Source: Aphelocoma coerulescens
Taxonomy: Eukaryota; Chordata; Aves; Passeriformes; Corvidae
DNA: 64,000 nt
NCBI RefSeq assembly: GCF_041296385.1
Contig: NC_091034.1
Span: forward strand, 2,616,807 to 2,680,806
Direction: 5' to 3'
A model generated the notes under the pieces. It ran no database searches. It was given only the letters and a program-made list of their open reading frames with translations, and was not told where the DNA came from. Shown in pieces: positions 1 to 12,500 of this stretch. The translations under genes were made by a program, and so were the position numbers. Numbering within the stretch: position 1 is the first letter of the stretch; each line of letters begins with the position of its first letter.

Positions 1-46
1 GGTCACTCTGGGGGATTGACATCCCCTGCTTTCGGCCTAGATGAGG

Positions 47-650
47 TGTTGTGTTGGTGTGTCTTGGGTTACAATGTAAAGTGTAACCAAAAGTATGTAT
101 TCTACTCCCACCTACATGAGCTGTTAAAATGGGTGGAGCAATGTTCTTATCTTCTCCATGACTCAGCCCTGATAACTCCCTCTGGGAAAGCAGCAGCCAC
201 TCTGGGGGGGAGGGCTTTCTCCGCTAGTGGGCCATCAAGGTCTCACAGAATGACTCAGAATTACATCATTCCATTGTGAAATGCCTTGCCCGGAGGGAGG
301 AACTGAACATTCCTACCTGTATATAATCAGAGGTTTGGAACAGCACAGGGGCACTACCACTGAATTCCCAGAGGACAAGAGCTGATAACCACCGCTGGTC
401 CTCCAGGGAAGGACCAGACCTTTCTACAAGATCACTGCCTTGACAAGACCACATTCATCACTCCAACAGGACTGCAGCCACCATTTCATTGGACTGCTAC
501 TACCACCCTGACCAACAGGGTGTCAGGTCATATCCTGTCAGTTTAAGCCAGTGTTTCTGTACTATGGCCTTTATTTTAATTTTCCTATTAAACTGTAGTT
601 CTGACTTGGAATCTGTCACAAGATATTTGTGTGGAGTTAATTCCTCCCGC
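47..650 (+). mobile_element. Avian ERVL-type LTR (solo or left-truncated element)
   Basis: Several stretches match my memory of LTRs of ERVL-like endogenous retroviruses that are abundant in passerine genomes: the part around 130-200 (a 'gggtggagcaatg' phrase, then 'tgactcagccctgataact') and the part around 280-330. It carries promoter-like and polyadenylation-like signals in the expected order on the plus strand: TATATAA at 320-326 and ATTAAA at 587-592. No gag, pol or env reading frame is visible, so this is a solo LTR or the 3' LTR of a provirus whose body lies to the left of the window. The start near 47 (a TGTT following a possible internal tail) and the end near 650 are estimates, and no target-site duplication could be confirmed. 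Confidence 0.75.
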
Positions 651-1680
651 TTCAAACCACTAAATGGTGGCAAGTATGACAGTAGGAACAAAGACAAGAC
701 GGTCATTTTGTCCTAGGAAGGGATAGCTGCTGGGAAACCTGCTGCCTGGAGCTGTGTGTGCCAAAGGAAATGGGCCTGAGATTGACCATGAAAACATATT
801 ACAAGTGTAAAAAAACCCTGGTTTTCTACATCCTGAAACTTTCCACAAACACAATCTGAATGTTTGCAGTATTTTTCTCTAGGAAAACACATTTCAGAAC
901 AACTAAGCAAAGAGGGAGAGTCATAAAGCTGATAGGAGATTGGGCTCAATTTCACTGTCTTCCTACTGACATTTCCCTGGGATCAGGGAACCCTGGAGTG
1001 TTCCCCAAGAAGAACATAGATACCCCTCATGATGTCCATGTCCAAGGGTCAGTGTTCAGTGGGACGTGGAGGTGAGGGAGTGACATGAGCAATGTGAGGA
1101 CTTGCAGGTGATGGGGGGCTGTCAGGCCAAGGTTGCACACTTCAAGATCTGAGCATCATTTAAATTAGTGAAGCAGCCAGATAAAGCAGCAAGGCCTTGT
1201 TCTCTTTTTTTTTTTTTTTCCCTTAAAAAAATCTAATTTAAAAGATCATTACCTTCTATAAAAAAGGGGCTTGAAGTCTTTGATTTCTCCCCCTGGGCAA
1301 TCTGTAATCCCTCATCTAAGTCCCAAGCCCTTTAATTAAGACCTCAGTCATTTGAATTGTTAATGAAGACCCATTGGAGGACCATCATTCTCATTCCTGA
1401 TTTCATCTTGTGCTCATTAGGGACTCCTGATTAAAATTCATCATCTCAGAAGATATTTATAACTCTCTAACTATCCCTAGACCTCATTAATTCAAAGCCA
1501 CCTGTTTGGAAAGAGATGGGGGGACTTAAAAGGCACCAGGCGGATCTGGAGCTCAGGGAACACTGTTGACTGACAGATGACAGTGTTGGTCTTGCTGCAC
1601 AGTATGGGAAGGGACACCAGGGGTGTAAGGGATACCATGGGAGTAAGACATGATCCAAACTGTATTTAATGGGGTGGGGA
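651..1680. other. Unique non-coding stretch with T15 run and AT-rich block
   Basis: No coding exon is supported. The stretch holds a run of 15 T at 1205-1219. It also has an AT-rich segment at about 1220-1460 with several TAAT/ATTA homeodomain-type cores, including TTTAATTAA near 1331. That texture is typical of conserved vertebrate non-coding elements, but conservation cannot be tested here. Confidence 0.5.
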
Positions 1681-2080
1681 GAGGAGAGGAGAGGAGAGGA
1701 GAGGAGAGGAGAGGAGAGGAGAGGAGAGGAGAGGAGAGGAGAGGAGAGGAGAGGAGAGGAGAGGAGAGGAGAGGAGAGGAGAGGAGAGGAGAGGAGAGGA
1801 GAGGAGAGGAGAGGAGAGGAGAGGAGAGGAGAGGAGAGGAGAGGAGAGGAGAGGAGAGGAGAGGAGAGGAGAGGAGAGGAGAGGAGAGGAGAGGAGAGGA
1901 GAGGAGAGGAGAGGAGAGGAGAGGAGAGGAGAGGAGAGGAGAGGAGAGGAGAGGAGAGGAGAGGAGAGGAGAGGAGAGGAGAGGAGAGGAGAGGAGAGGA
2001 GAGGAGAGGAGAGGAGAGGAGAGGAGAGGAGAGGAGAGGAGAGGAGAGGAGAGGAGAGGAGAGGAGAGGAGAGGAGAGGA
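1681..2080 (+). repeat. Perfect (GAGGA)80 pentanucleotide microsatellite
   Basis: Eighty uninterrupted copies of GAGGA (complement TCCTC) fill 1681-2080 exactly, with no interruption or substitution. The plus strand is pure purine. Because the unit is five bases, every frame on both strands stays open and yields periodic Glu/Gly/Arg or Leu/Ser/Pro translations. These are not genes. The purity and length indicate recent expansion, or homogenisation by the assembler. Purine mirror-repeat tracts of this kind can form intramolecular triplex DNA. Confidence 0.99.
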
Positions 2081-4492
2081 GGCCAAGCAGCCACCGGCCA
2101 GATGTGCCAAAGAGGAGAGAGACCCCCTCCTACATCAGTGTCCTGGAGCGTACAAGGGTATGAAGACTTGGAAACGTTGAATCATAGAAAGAGACCACCC
2201 CATGACTCCTTCTCTGTCCCAGTAGACAGACAGGTCCTGCCTGTCTCAACAACCCACCAGGGACACAGCCACTGGGTCATACAGTCTGGCTGCTCCCTCC
2301 ACAGTTTGCCCAACACTGTCCTGAACCCCAGTGAAGCTGAACCAGTCTCATGGACCTCAACCCTGGATAGGCCATGGGGTCCTTTTCCCAGCAAAATCGC
2401 GAGTGGTAATAGAGAGGGAACCCCAAAGCATCCAGCTCTCCTTCCAACCCATACCTCAGTTTGCCTTATTCTGGGCTTTGCCTTTTGCTCTCCCACCATG
2501 TCCTCCCTTGCACCACTGGAAGCTAAGCAGAAGCTCTGCCTCTTCCACTTCTTCTTCTTGTCCCCTGCCATCACCTACATGCTGCCCTCCTTTTTCCTCT
2601 CCCCCATCCATGCTCTCTCCCATGGCTCCCTCTTCTCACCAGCTGTCCAGTCCTGAAGTTTGCCATGACTCTGCTGATCTTCTGCATCAGTTGCTTCTCC
2701 CCAAGTTCAGCCTAAATCTGGATCATGCTCCCTGGGGCTGGGGACCAAGCCCAGGGATCGCAACCATCACAAGAGGTTTCCCTGGAGTAATTTGTCCCCT
2801 TGACCCAAAAGGAACCCTTTCCTTTGGGACACTCGATGTTTTTGCTTAGCCTCATGTTCTCCTGCTTTGGGTCAGGCTTTAAATAAAAATGCCCTGTGAA
2901 AATAGGAAAAGACTGTTGTTTCAAGGCTGTCTAACTCCAGCACTTCAGAAATTAGACATTTTACCTTGGAAACATCTAGCAGGACTATGCTGACACTTTC
3001 ACATACATCCAAATGACTGAAACCTGAACTTAGAGCTCCTTTTGGTCACATTGAAATCCCATTTTTTAGTGAATTACTACACATAAAAGGTCCAGCTAGC
3101 TGCTGCCACTCCTGCCCAGGTTTCACTACCCCACAGTCCAGGTGAGTTTTGGGACAGCTCATCCCAGGCCCCTTCCACCTTGCATGTCACCACCAATGCT
3201 GTGCCAGCAGTATGCAGCTCTTCAGCCGTATTCTGATGTGTGAGGCTGAGGAGAGCCCTCCTTCCTCACACAGTGGTTGAGCCCAGCCATGTTTGTACTA
3301 GTCACCACAACACAAAGCAAGAAAAAATCCCTGGGTTGCTGTGGATGACAAAGGGGGTGAATAAAAAGGATGATAAATGTACTTTGAAGCTTTTTGCCTC
3401 TAGACAGACACATTTAAAAGTGACCTGCAAGGGACCTTCCCCTTTCGGTCCCAAATAATAGAAGCTCTGAATGAATTTTAACACTGGGTTTATTCCCCTT
3501 ATGCTTTTTTTGTTCCTGTTAGAAATTCAGGTCCCTGTGCAAGCCCCTGAATGAGTGCAATGATGCAACAGGAGGGAAAAGTGAACACAAATGAATGAAA
3601 GATGGTTTTTAAACACTTTCCGAAATGCCCGGCTTTTATCCTGCTGGAGTGGGAGAGGACACTGTTTAACATAGTTTGCTTTGTGCTTGAGAGATTTATT
3701 TAACTCCAGCAATTGTGTGGCAGTTCAGAGAAAGGAATCCTTTGTTGGAGTTACAGCTCTCCATGGCAAGCAGTCTCCATGCCCTTGCTGGAGTGAGGCC
3801 ACTTTGTGTGGAAGAATGAACTGCTTATTTGGGATGGGTGACCCCAGAGCCCACTGCCTGCTGTGAGGCACAATCTGGGATGGTCCATCTGACAGCAGCT
3901 TCAAGCTTTGACTCCATCCGTGGTAGCCGGGAAAGCACCACAGCTGTGTGAGTCCAGCCCAAAGAGCAGGGGGTCTTCTGAGCAATGGAAAGATTCAGGG
4001 TCTGGGACAAAAATCCCTGGCTGCTATGAACTTCTCTTGAACTTCCCAAAGGGACTTGCTTACATTTGAAGTTTCCCAGGTAGCATTTGAGTAAATGATG
4101 TGTGATGAACCTGTTATTTTGATATCAGAACAAAGGATGATCCACCTGGGTTGAATAGAGATAACCACACTACCTCAACAGGCCCTCAGTGTGGGAGAGG
4201 TCTTGGCAAGTTTCATGGGGGCAAAGCTGTCACTGGAGCCTGTCTGCCTGGAGCTGGGTCCAAGGAGTATTTGGAAACAGAGCCATTGTCTTGGACCCAT
4301 GACTGTGGAGCAGAGTTTCTGCACCTACAGGACTCTTCTACCTTCCATAGGTCCATGGAAAGGCATCAGTTGTAAAGATCAGCTTGGTACATATACCAAG
4401 GAGTCCCTCAGCCTTTCCCTTTGGGCCCCTTTGCTCCACAATAAGCAGATTGTTTGGAAAGATGTGGAGGTTTGGAGAGATAATTACAGGCT
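2081..4492. other. Unique non-coding sequence
   Basis: No exon, RNA gene or clear repeat is recognised. Open frames here (for example one of 184 codons from 2102 and one of 188 codons from 4191) have no familiar domain. The second runs into the CR1 fragment beginning near 4493. A pyrimidine-rich stretch lies at about 2530-2650. Confidence 0.5.
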
Positions 4493-4650
4493 GGATCAGG
4501 TTGAAAGGGACCACAGTGGGATTATGGGGTCTCACCTCCCTGCCTCAGCAGTGTCATCCGAGAGCACATGGCAGAGGATTGTGTCCAGATGGTTCTGGAA
4601 TATCCCCAGTGAGAGAAACTCCACACCCTATCTGGACAAAGTGAAAGGGA
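4493..4650 (-). mobile_element. CR1 LINE fragment, 3' end
   Basis: Read on the minus strand, this is a degraded CR1 3' region. The plus strand shows the usual reversed landmarks in order: 'aggttgaaagggacc' near 4498, the 'cctccctgcctcagcag' part near 4537, the 'attgtgtccagatggttctg' part near 4578 and a 'gagaaactccacaccc' part near 4613. The 5' part is missing, as is usual for CR1. It is noticeably diverged, so it is an old copy. Confidence 0.75.
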
Positions 4651-5502
4651 AAAGGGTTGTCAAGGACAGTACCTTCCAGCTCCCACCTTCTGCTGGCAAC
4701 AGGACCACCTGTGTCAAAGGAAGGGGCAGTCTTCTGCTAACAGGCACAGCACCATGATAAGTCTCTCCCAGCCCTAGCAGGGGGAAATCTCAATCAGGTC
4801 AAAAATATCTTTCACCAACATCTTTCCACTTTTTGACACAAATAAAAGCCATCAAGGCAAGACCATGCTGTCCCTTGGCTCTTTCTTTGTAGGACAAGGT
4901 GTGTCATGAATGTACTTCAGCCATCCCATCCCATCCCATCCCAGTGCCTGGGTTCCAGTGATGTAGGTGCGTGGTGCAGGGTGCACATGGCCCCCATGCA
5001 GCCCACAGGCCCCCACATAGCCCAGGATTTGTGTCTGGGCCCCCACGACCCCCCTGTGACCCCCATGCTACTGGGAACTGCCACCACAAGCCACTGCCTC
5101 CCTCTTGTGGGTGAATTTGGGGAAGTATGAGGGGGAGCACCCAGGAAGCCCTGGCAAGGCTGGCACCTACAAAAACACCCCTCTCACCTCACCAAACGGG
5201 GAACACCCACCAAGTTTGGGAACACCAAACACTCTCCAGCTTCTGGGACAACAAACCTCTAGAGCCCCCAAAAGCTCATCCTGCCATAGACCTTCATGGT
5301 GGACTCATACAGCCAAAGAGAGCCTTCCAATGAGCTCACACAGCCAGATTCTGCTCTCTGGGTGACTGCAGAGACTGGTTCTGAGGTAAATGAGGGGAGA
5401 AAAGGACATGCAATGGTGCCAGAACCACAGCTTTGGGTCATCTGTAACAGGCTGCCTGACTCTTGGGTTGGGGAAGATTTGGATCCTCCACAGGCAGAGC
5501 AA
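4651..5502. other. Unique non-coding sequence with a short (CCATC)n tract
   Basis: No exon or RNA gene is recognised. The only low-complexity feature is the short pentamer repeat listed separately. Confidence 0.5.
4921..4943 (+). repeat. Short (CCATC)n microsatellite
   Basis: Four perfect CCATC units at 4921-4940 are followed by a partial unit. This is a minor pentanucleotide repeat. Confidence 0.9.
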
Positions 5503-5835
5503 GATCAAAGAATCAGAATATCCTGAGCTGGAAGGGACCCACAAAGACCATCAAGTCCAACTCCTGGCCCTGCACAGACACCCCAACCTGTGCCTGAGAG
5601 CAGTGTTCAAACACTCTTGGAGCTCTGGCAGCCTCAGGGCCATGACCATTCCCTGGGGAGCCTGGGCAGTGCCTGACCATCCTCTGGGGAAAGAACCTTT
5701 TCCTGAAATCCAGCCTAAATCTCCCCTGACATAAATTCATACCATCTCCTGTCTCTGGACACCAGAGAGCAGAGATTGGTGCTTGCCCCTTCACTGCCTT
5801 GGGAGGAAGCTGTGAACCCCTTCAACAGACCCTTC
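5503..5835 (-). mobile_element. CR1 LINE, 5'-truncated copy
   Basis: The minus strand reads as the 3' terminal part of a CR1 of a type common in songbirds. On the plus strand the order is: tail 'atcagaatatcctgagctgg' at about 5512, 'ccaactcctggccctgcaca' at about 5557, 'cttggagctctggcag' at about 5616, 'ctgaccatcctctgggg' at about 5674, 'atccagcctaaat' at about 5710 and 'aggaagctgtgaacccc' at about 5803. About 330 bp remain. No open pol frame survives. The right border is approximate. Confidence 0.88.
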
Positions 5836-8800
5836 AGATGGCCAGTGTTGGCCAGAGCACAGGAGAAAACACGAGCCTATCCACTGCAATAACCAACCCA
5901 GAGAGCATTTGGGAGCAGACAGCAACGAAGAACAGAGCAGCATCTCCACAGGATCCACTGGCTACTCAGGACTGTGGTTCCCATCTGAAAAACTCAGGTT
6001 TCTCCAAGCCCTGGGAGCTTCCAAGCCTTTGGGAGGCCATCTGAGTCCCTTCATGGAACTGGAAGGAAAAAGGGAATGGAGGGCCAAGGGAGCTATTAAA
6101 ATCCCCTTCATGGGCACAATGGGTGGCAGGATAATCCCAGCTGCTCCCAGAGACACTGAGATAGTCCCAAGGGATGTTTTAAGAGGGCTGAAGATAAAAA
6201 GGCTGAAAAGAAATAGTCGGGGGAACTGAACAAGAATATGCAAACTCAGCTAAGACCTGCAAGGAACTGATAAAGGCCAGGGAAAAACAGAGAAAAATAA
6301 CACTGCCAAGAGGGCTACTGGGAATAAGAAGGAATTTTGCAAATTGCAGCAAAGGGAAAGCAAATACAGTGTGAGTCAGCCCATTAATAAATGAGAAGGG
6401 AATGCAAATTAATGAGAATTCATAAGCAGCTGAGGTACTGACCTGCTTTCAGATTTTCTATTTCATTCCCAACACAACTGAGTTCTGGGAGGCATTAACC
6501 CTTTCCTCTGTACCCTTCAGGACTGGGCATGAAAAGGGTTCAGAAAATCTGCAATCCTGTGTCACTACATGGGCCTCCTTCAAACTCCTTCATGCACCTG
6601 TGCAAAACTTCATCACAGCTGAATCACAACAGTCTGTGATGGATACCTCAGCCATCAGGCACCCTCTCCTGCAAGTGCTCATTCCCATGTGGCTGGGCTT
6701 ATACAAGAGACTTCAGAAGGTCTTCTCTCCCACATCCCACTCCTCTCCTTCATTCTCTTGTTCTGTTTATTTTATTGATCATAGCTGATTTGAAACAGTT
6801 TTTAGAAGTTTTTTCCAGCCAGCTAGAGCTGAGACCAGCTTCTCTTTTCAATCCTGCTGGGAACTGTGGATCTTAACCAGTATAAACCAATGCAGCTCCA
6901 TTATGGCCATCAGAAGGTTCTCTGATACACCAGCACCCTTTGGCCAAAAGCAAGAAGGTCAAGGCACTGGTCATTCATAGCACACACCGGTCAGATGTCT
7001 GCCCCATTCTTCACTGTGTCTTTGGGAGGTCCCAGCACAACCTCTCTGCCGAGTGGTAGCAGTTTGTTTTATGGATCAGCTCCTGTTTGATGATGTATTC
7101 ATTGATCTTTGCCACCACCAACCTCTGAATTCCTCATTCCCAAACTGAACTGCATCACTCCAGGATTCACCAGTGCCTCAGTCTGAACCTTCCTCTCCTG
7201 CTCCCAGCAGCATTATTTGCAGGGCAAGGTCCTGCAGCCTCTGAGTCACATTGATTTTTGCCCTTCACAGCAGCCCAAAGACACTTCAAAGCAATCATCC
7301 TGCCAGGAGACACTTAAGGACTTTCATGTCCTGATTTTGCAAGAAGAAGCAAAATCCAGAGGCAACAGAGTTAGGGAAGCCTGTAGTTAAAGCTGTCCTG
7401 GCCTCTGACAGACATTCACTGTCTTAGCTGCACTTTCCCAGGCTGGATGCCTGCATACACTGAGTAGCTGAAGAGCATTTTCAGTTAAACCAGCACTGCT
7501 GTCAGTCAAGGAACGAATATTTGGCTTTGGAAACCATTGGAGGGCTCTACAATTGATGCAAGAGTCAGAGATGCCACGGAGATGTGCATGGACTTCCATG
7601 GGGTTTTTTTCTCTCTTTCCTTGTCTGAGCCCTTAAATAAATGTGCATTTGTCTCCTGAAGGATCTGGAACTTGCATTTTCAAATGGCTTTTATAGCTCC
7701 CTACTCCAATCCTCTCCAAATTGGAATGTGGGCAGGCAGGCAGTCACACACGAAGTCCCACTTTCTTTAAGGGTCCCTCTTGTCATGTGCATTTTTACAA
7801 GCTCTTGACCTTCTGTTGGAATTAGTTGCCACTGGCTTAAGCCCTTCTTCAGAGTCTGAGCTCTGAGTAAATGTCAAGGATCAGAGCGGTATAAGATGGG
7901 GACATTGAACTCAATCCTCATCCACTCTTCACTCAGTCTCTCCAGTCCAAAGTACCCAGCAGGGTGCTATGCCAACTTCTTCCCAGGGTTTGTCTGTCCT
8001 AGATGTCCTACTTCAGCTCCTCATCACCTCAGCATTAAAGACCTTCCTGTGCTGTCCACATGGCAGCTCCTAGAACTGCTGTTCTTCCTGCTGATGACGC
8101 CTTTTCTTGGTCTTAAAATCGAGAATCAAACACGGTTAGAAGAGGAAAAGGGATTTTACCTCTGTATTTATTTTAAGGATTTTTAGGTGCACCATGTCCA
8201 GGTGGAATGCACTGAAATGCACCCCGCAATGCACACACCTCATAGATGGGGTATAATATTATAGGTCTTACTAATTAGCACATCCATCAAAGATTTCCCG
8301 GTGAGAGGCTCGACTGAGCCCCCTCCTCCGAGGAACCTTCCATTTGGATGGTTCTATCTTAGTTTATAAAATCTGTTCTGGAGAGGACCTTGGTGTCTGG
8401 GGCTTTTTGATCCTTAATTATGAGGCTTCTAAGATGTTTAGTCTCAGCTTGACAAAACACGTCTAAGAATGTAGGCTAAAAAACATTAAGAATACAAAAG
8501 CTATAAAAAAAATATATAAAAGGGGTATAGAAGAAAAGGCAAAAAATCATCATGGCATCACTGAGCCCTTCACCTCCCTCTCTTCCTCACTGAGTTTTCA
8601 CTGGGGCTTCATGTAAAAGTGTCTGTGGGGGAACTGGTGGGGCAATGGATGCAAATACCTGGTCTGGGAGTGTTAAGAGATCTCCTTGGGGCCAAACTGA
8701 GCAGTCAGACTCACAGCATGGCACCACCAGCAGCAGTGGCCCGCAAGTGTACCCACCATGTATCTGGGCAAGGTCAAGTGTCTGTGTGCAGCCAAGTCCT

Positions 8801-9096
8801 CTTGAGTGTCAGATGGAGCCTGTGTGGGCTGTGTGTGTGGATCCTGTATTTTTAACCTGACTTCCTCTTGACCCTAATGTCTGCAAGTCCAACTGGAGCC
8901 TTAGAGCCAAAAGCCTCCCCAAAGCAGCATTGGGGTTCCAGTAAGCCACTCCAAAGTGTTTCCATACACCTATTATAACCTGCACTGCCTTTCAGAGCCA
9001 CTGAACATCCCTGCCCTGGTGTCAGGCCAAGAAGACACAGAGCAGGAGGGGCAGGATGTGAATGCAGAACCTCAGAGAAGCCAGAGGACCTGCTTA
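5836..9096. other. Unique non-coding sequence with enhancer-like AT-rich blocks
   Basis: No coding exon is supported. Two sub-regions look denser in transcription-factor-like words than their surroundings. About 6230-6430 includes an octamer ATGCAAAT followed by TAAT near 6400. About 8220-8530 includes several TAAT/ATTA cores and a TATATAAAAGGGG word starting at 8513. These are sequence-texture impressions only. The rest shows nothing recognisable. Confidence 0.4.
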
Positions 9097-9525
9097 GTAT
9101 CATCGAATCCTTACGGCTAGAAAAGCTCTCAAAGATCATTGAGTCCAACCATTAACCCAGAACCATCACCATGTTCACCTTTAAACCATGTCCCTAAGCA
9201 TCACAACCACCCATTTTTTGAATGCTTCCAGGGATGGTGACTACACCATTGCCTGTGGTGGTGCCTGACCACCTTTCAGTGAAGAATTTATTTTTTTTAA
9301 TATCTGATCTAAACCTCCCCTGGTGCAACTTGCAGCCATTTCCTCTTGTCCTGTTTGTCCCCTGGGAGCAGAGCCTGACCCCCACCTCCTGGGTGCACTC
9401 TTCTGTCAGGGAGTTGTGAAGAGTGAGAAGGTTCCCCCTGAGCCTCCTTTTCTTCAGGCTGAGCCCCCCCAGCTCCCTTAGCTGCTCCTCACCAGAGCTG
9501 TGCTTCAGAGCTTTCCCCAGATCTT
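9097..9525 (-). mobile_element. CR1 LINE, 5'-truncated copy (~430 bp)
   Basis: The minus strand is a clear CR1 3' region. On the plus strand the landmarks run in reverse order: 'cattgagtccaacc' near 9138, 'cagggatggtgactacacca' near 9230, 'tgaccacctttcagtgaaga' near 9266, 'ctaaacctcccctggtgcaa' near 9309, 'tttcctcttgtcctgtttgt' near 9339 and 'agctgctcctcaccagagct' near 9480. A poly-T-like patch near 9290 interrupts it. There is no intact open frame, and the 5' portion of the element is absent. Confidence 0.9.
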
Positions 9526-12500
9526 GGCAAATGCTTGGTCACTTTTGTTCCTTTAGTTTGCATTACACCAGGTAACCTCTATATCCACACCTTTTACCTT
9601 GTGCATTTCAGTATGTACCCAAATTAAAATTTCCCAGCCCTTTCCAAGAGCACACTTGGCCCTCAATCCTGTAAAGCCCTTCAGAAAGGTGCCCCAAAGG
9701 TGGTTTTTTTTAATGAACAAGATGCAGAAGCAGAGTTAAGCTGCAGAGCAAATTTTCCTTCACTCACATCACCTTCACCCCAGCCATAGTCAAGTTAGAG
9801 CAGGGTTAGACTTCAAAATATTTGCAATCTTGTTTAAATATTACATTTGTTAAGCTGGTTTATAGGCCTTCTGCTTTTGGGGTGCTTAAACTGCTTTCAG
9901 AACAGTCTGTCAGCCCTTTTCCTCTGCAACTGGGAGGATTAGAAAAGGATTTTTATTTGAAACAAAAGCACAGAGTTGTAGGTATTCACAAAACTCCAGC
10001 ATCTCAGGTTATGGGGGAAACAATTCCTGGCTGAAATAATGTCCATTGGCAGCACCTCAGCATACCCAACATTCACATGTGCTCATGCTTGGGGGTTTGT
10101 GTGAGGTCCCAGCTGTATTCTGGCACCTACAGGATTGCCAAAGAGGGGAAACAATTCAACCATCTAAAACATCAGGCTCCAGAAATCATGAGACAGGCTT
10201 AATAATCATGATTCTTTAATAGGTGCTTTTTATTTGGCTGCAGCAGTCAAAGCTTTAAGAAAAATACTAATTTTAGAGACACTTGCAATACTATCACCCA
10301 GGTTGGCAATGTTACACCATATAGAGCCAGAAAGGCAGTCACAGCTTCATTCTTGGGTTTTAACACTTTTCACAGCCTCCAGAAAATTTCATCTTTGGAT
10401 GAAAATTTTCCAGTTTTGTCATATCTGCTGTTGTTGATGTTTCTCCTTAATGTTAATGCAAAATATCTCTGGACAAAGATAATTTTCTCCCATTCTTCTC
10501 AATTTCTTCTATTTTCTCCCATTCTGGTAATTTTTTCCCATTTTCCCACACTACTCAAGGGGATGCAGTTGTCCAACAGAATTCTGCACTCACCCAGGCA
10601 CTCTTGGGGGATAGGACCCCTCAGATGTCCCCAAAGGACATCTCAGTGTGGCCCAGGACACATCTTGCTTTTCTATTCTCCAAAATCACATTGTCACTAC
10701 CAGTGCATTTGGGAGATGACTGTAAAACTGCAGCTGAACACCCAGTCTGGCACAGAAATGCCCTGGAGGCAGGATGTAACTGAGACCTGGCTCTGCCTCC
10801 CCCATTCCTGCACTGCCACAGGTGGGTCTCACAGCAAGCGCTGGTGTTAAGGCAGTGTTTCCTCCTATAAAACACTGTTTTCAGTTACTTACATTTCACC
10901 AGACTTTAACCACTGGGCAATTTTCCACCTCAGCCAGCCTCTGCCTGCCTTTATAGCCACTAGAGGGAAAGGGGGATTTCTAGGGAAAAAATCACATCAT
11001 CCTGAGGCAAGCAGTTCAGGTAGGACAGTTTCTTGGCATTAACTAATACTGTAGAAGGTGTCTACACAATTGTCTCTCCCATAGACAGCTGGTGTCTTCT
11101 GATGATCCAATGCATCCCACCCCCAGTTTGGGCTGGATTGTCAGAAGGGAAATCTAGGTCAGAAGGGTTGGCGCAAGGAGAAACGGTGTTTGGTCTTTGC
11201 TTAAATAATTTTTCTGTGTGTATGTGAGTGCCTGTATCTCAAGGTTACCATGACTTCTGCCAAGTTATGAGCATCATAAAAACTCGTGTTCACACATAAC
11301 TAGAGGACACCCAACGATCCAGTCTTTCTAAGAATCTTTCTTCTCCATTCTTGTTGTACAGTTCATGGAGATGGGATTTTAGCTAGTGAAGGGCATCTTA
11401 GAGTATTTCAACCAATGGCAGTATGCCCCCAAGGGTAAGAGACACAATACTCTAGAAGAACTCATCCCAGATTTATGCAAACACTCTATTTGCTCCACAT
11501 AGTCCAGCAATGGAACAGTAGGAGGGAAAAGAAGCTGAAAGAAATGGACCAGGATAAAAAAAGCAATGTGAGGTGGGAGTCAAATTAATGTAGGTGACAC
11601 AACATGGTGATACAGGGCCATGCTGTCAGCACTGGGATTTGGGAAGGGCCACAACGGCAGGTTAAGTAGCAAAAGGCGGGAGGCAAAGGGGACTTCAGAA
11701 AGGCAAGGTGTCCTGTGGATATTCCTGATGGCATCTGGAATCGAGATTTAGTTGAACATGGCTGTCAGGCATCTATAGCTGTACCAGGCCTGACAGAGGA
11801 CTGAAGTCCTAGTGAAATCCTAGTCCAGCCAGATCACATCTTAAATGTCCCTCCACACCAGATGAGAGGTAAGTGCACATTTCTCTCTTCATCTCATCCT
11901 CTGGACAGGGAAGGAAAAATGGTAGAGGGGAAGAAAGGAGAAATGGCTAGAGAACAGCACAGTCTAAGCCTTGTTAACTCCAGCTGTGAAATTTCCAAAA
12001 GACAGGACTTGCCCTTCATGAGCACCAAGGACCAACACTCAGCACCAGCAAGATGCACAGTTTCCTCACAAGTGAAATGCCACAGCATAAAAGGGAACCC
12101 TGACTCCAGGTGGAGGGCACAGCTTCTGACACCTGATGTAGATGTTAATGAGCATGTCTATGCTGGAATAAAGGAGCTCAGCATGTTGCTGGATGGAGTC
12201 TAAAGCCACCCCAAGCTCTTCAGCTGACCTAACATCTCTGATCTTTCTCCAGATTTGGATGTCAGGGCTGGCACAGAGATCTACCAGGTAGAGAAGGGAA
12301 ATAATGGCCAGGACCAGAAGAAATTACTTGTGAAAATGGCTAAAACTACAACAAGATTCTCACATCCATCAAGTGCAGAAAAGGGAACAGTAGCAGAGGG
12401 GGACTGGAAACCCAGCACACCAGCACCAAATGGAAGGGAGACACCAGGAGACAAAGCCACCACCCTGGAGGAGATAGTGAAAAAATGGGACCAACTAGTT

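Noticed and set aside
1553..2180. Open frames of 142-185 codons made of repeating Leu-Ser-Pro or Glu-Arg-Gly units
   Set aside because: A pure five-base repeat without stop triplets is open in all six frames. There is no promoter, splice or domain evidence.
4191..4757. A 188-codon plus-strand frame
   Set aside because: Its second half is antisense CR1 sequence and the rest is not recognisable. It is most likely a chance open frame.
6820..7160. A minus-strand frame around 'AKINEYIIKQEL', considered as a processed pseudogene
   Set aside because: I could not match it to any known protein, and stops interrupt it soon after.
8511..8530. A TATATAAAAGGGG word resembling a core promoter
   Set aside because: It lies in an A-rich run with no downstream exon, CpG enrichment or initiator that I can support.
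10160..10260. Phrase with repeated 'atcatga' words resembling an ancient amniote repeat
   Set aside because: Similarity is too short and too weak to separate from chance.
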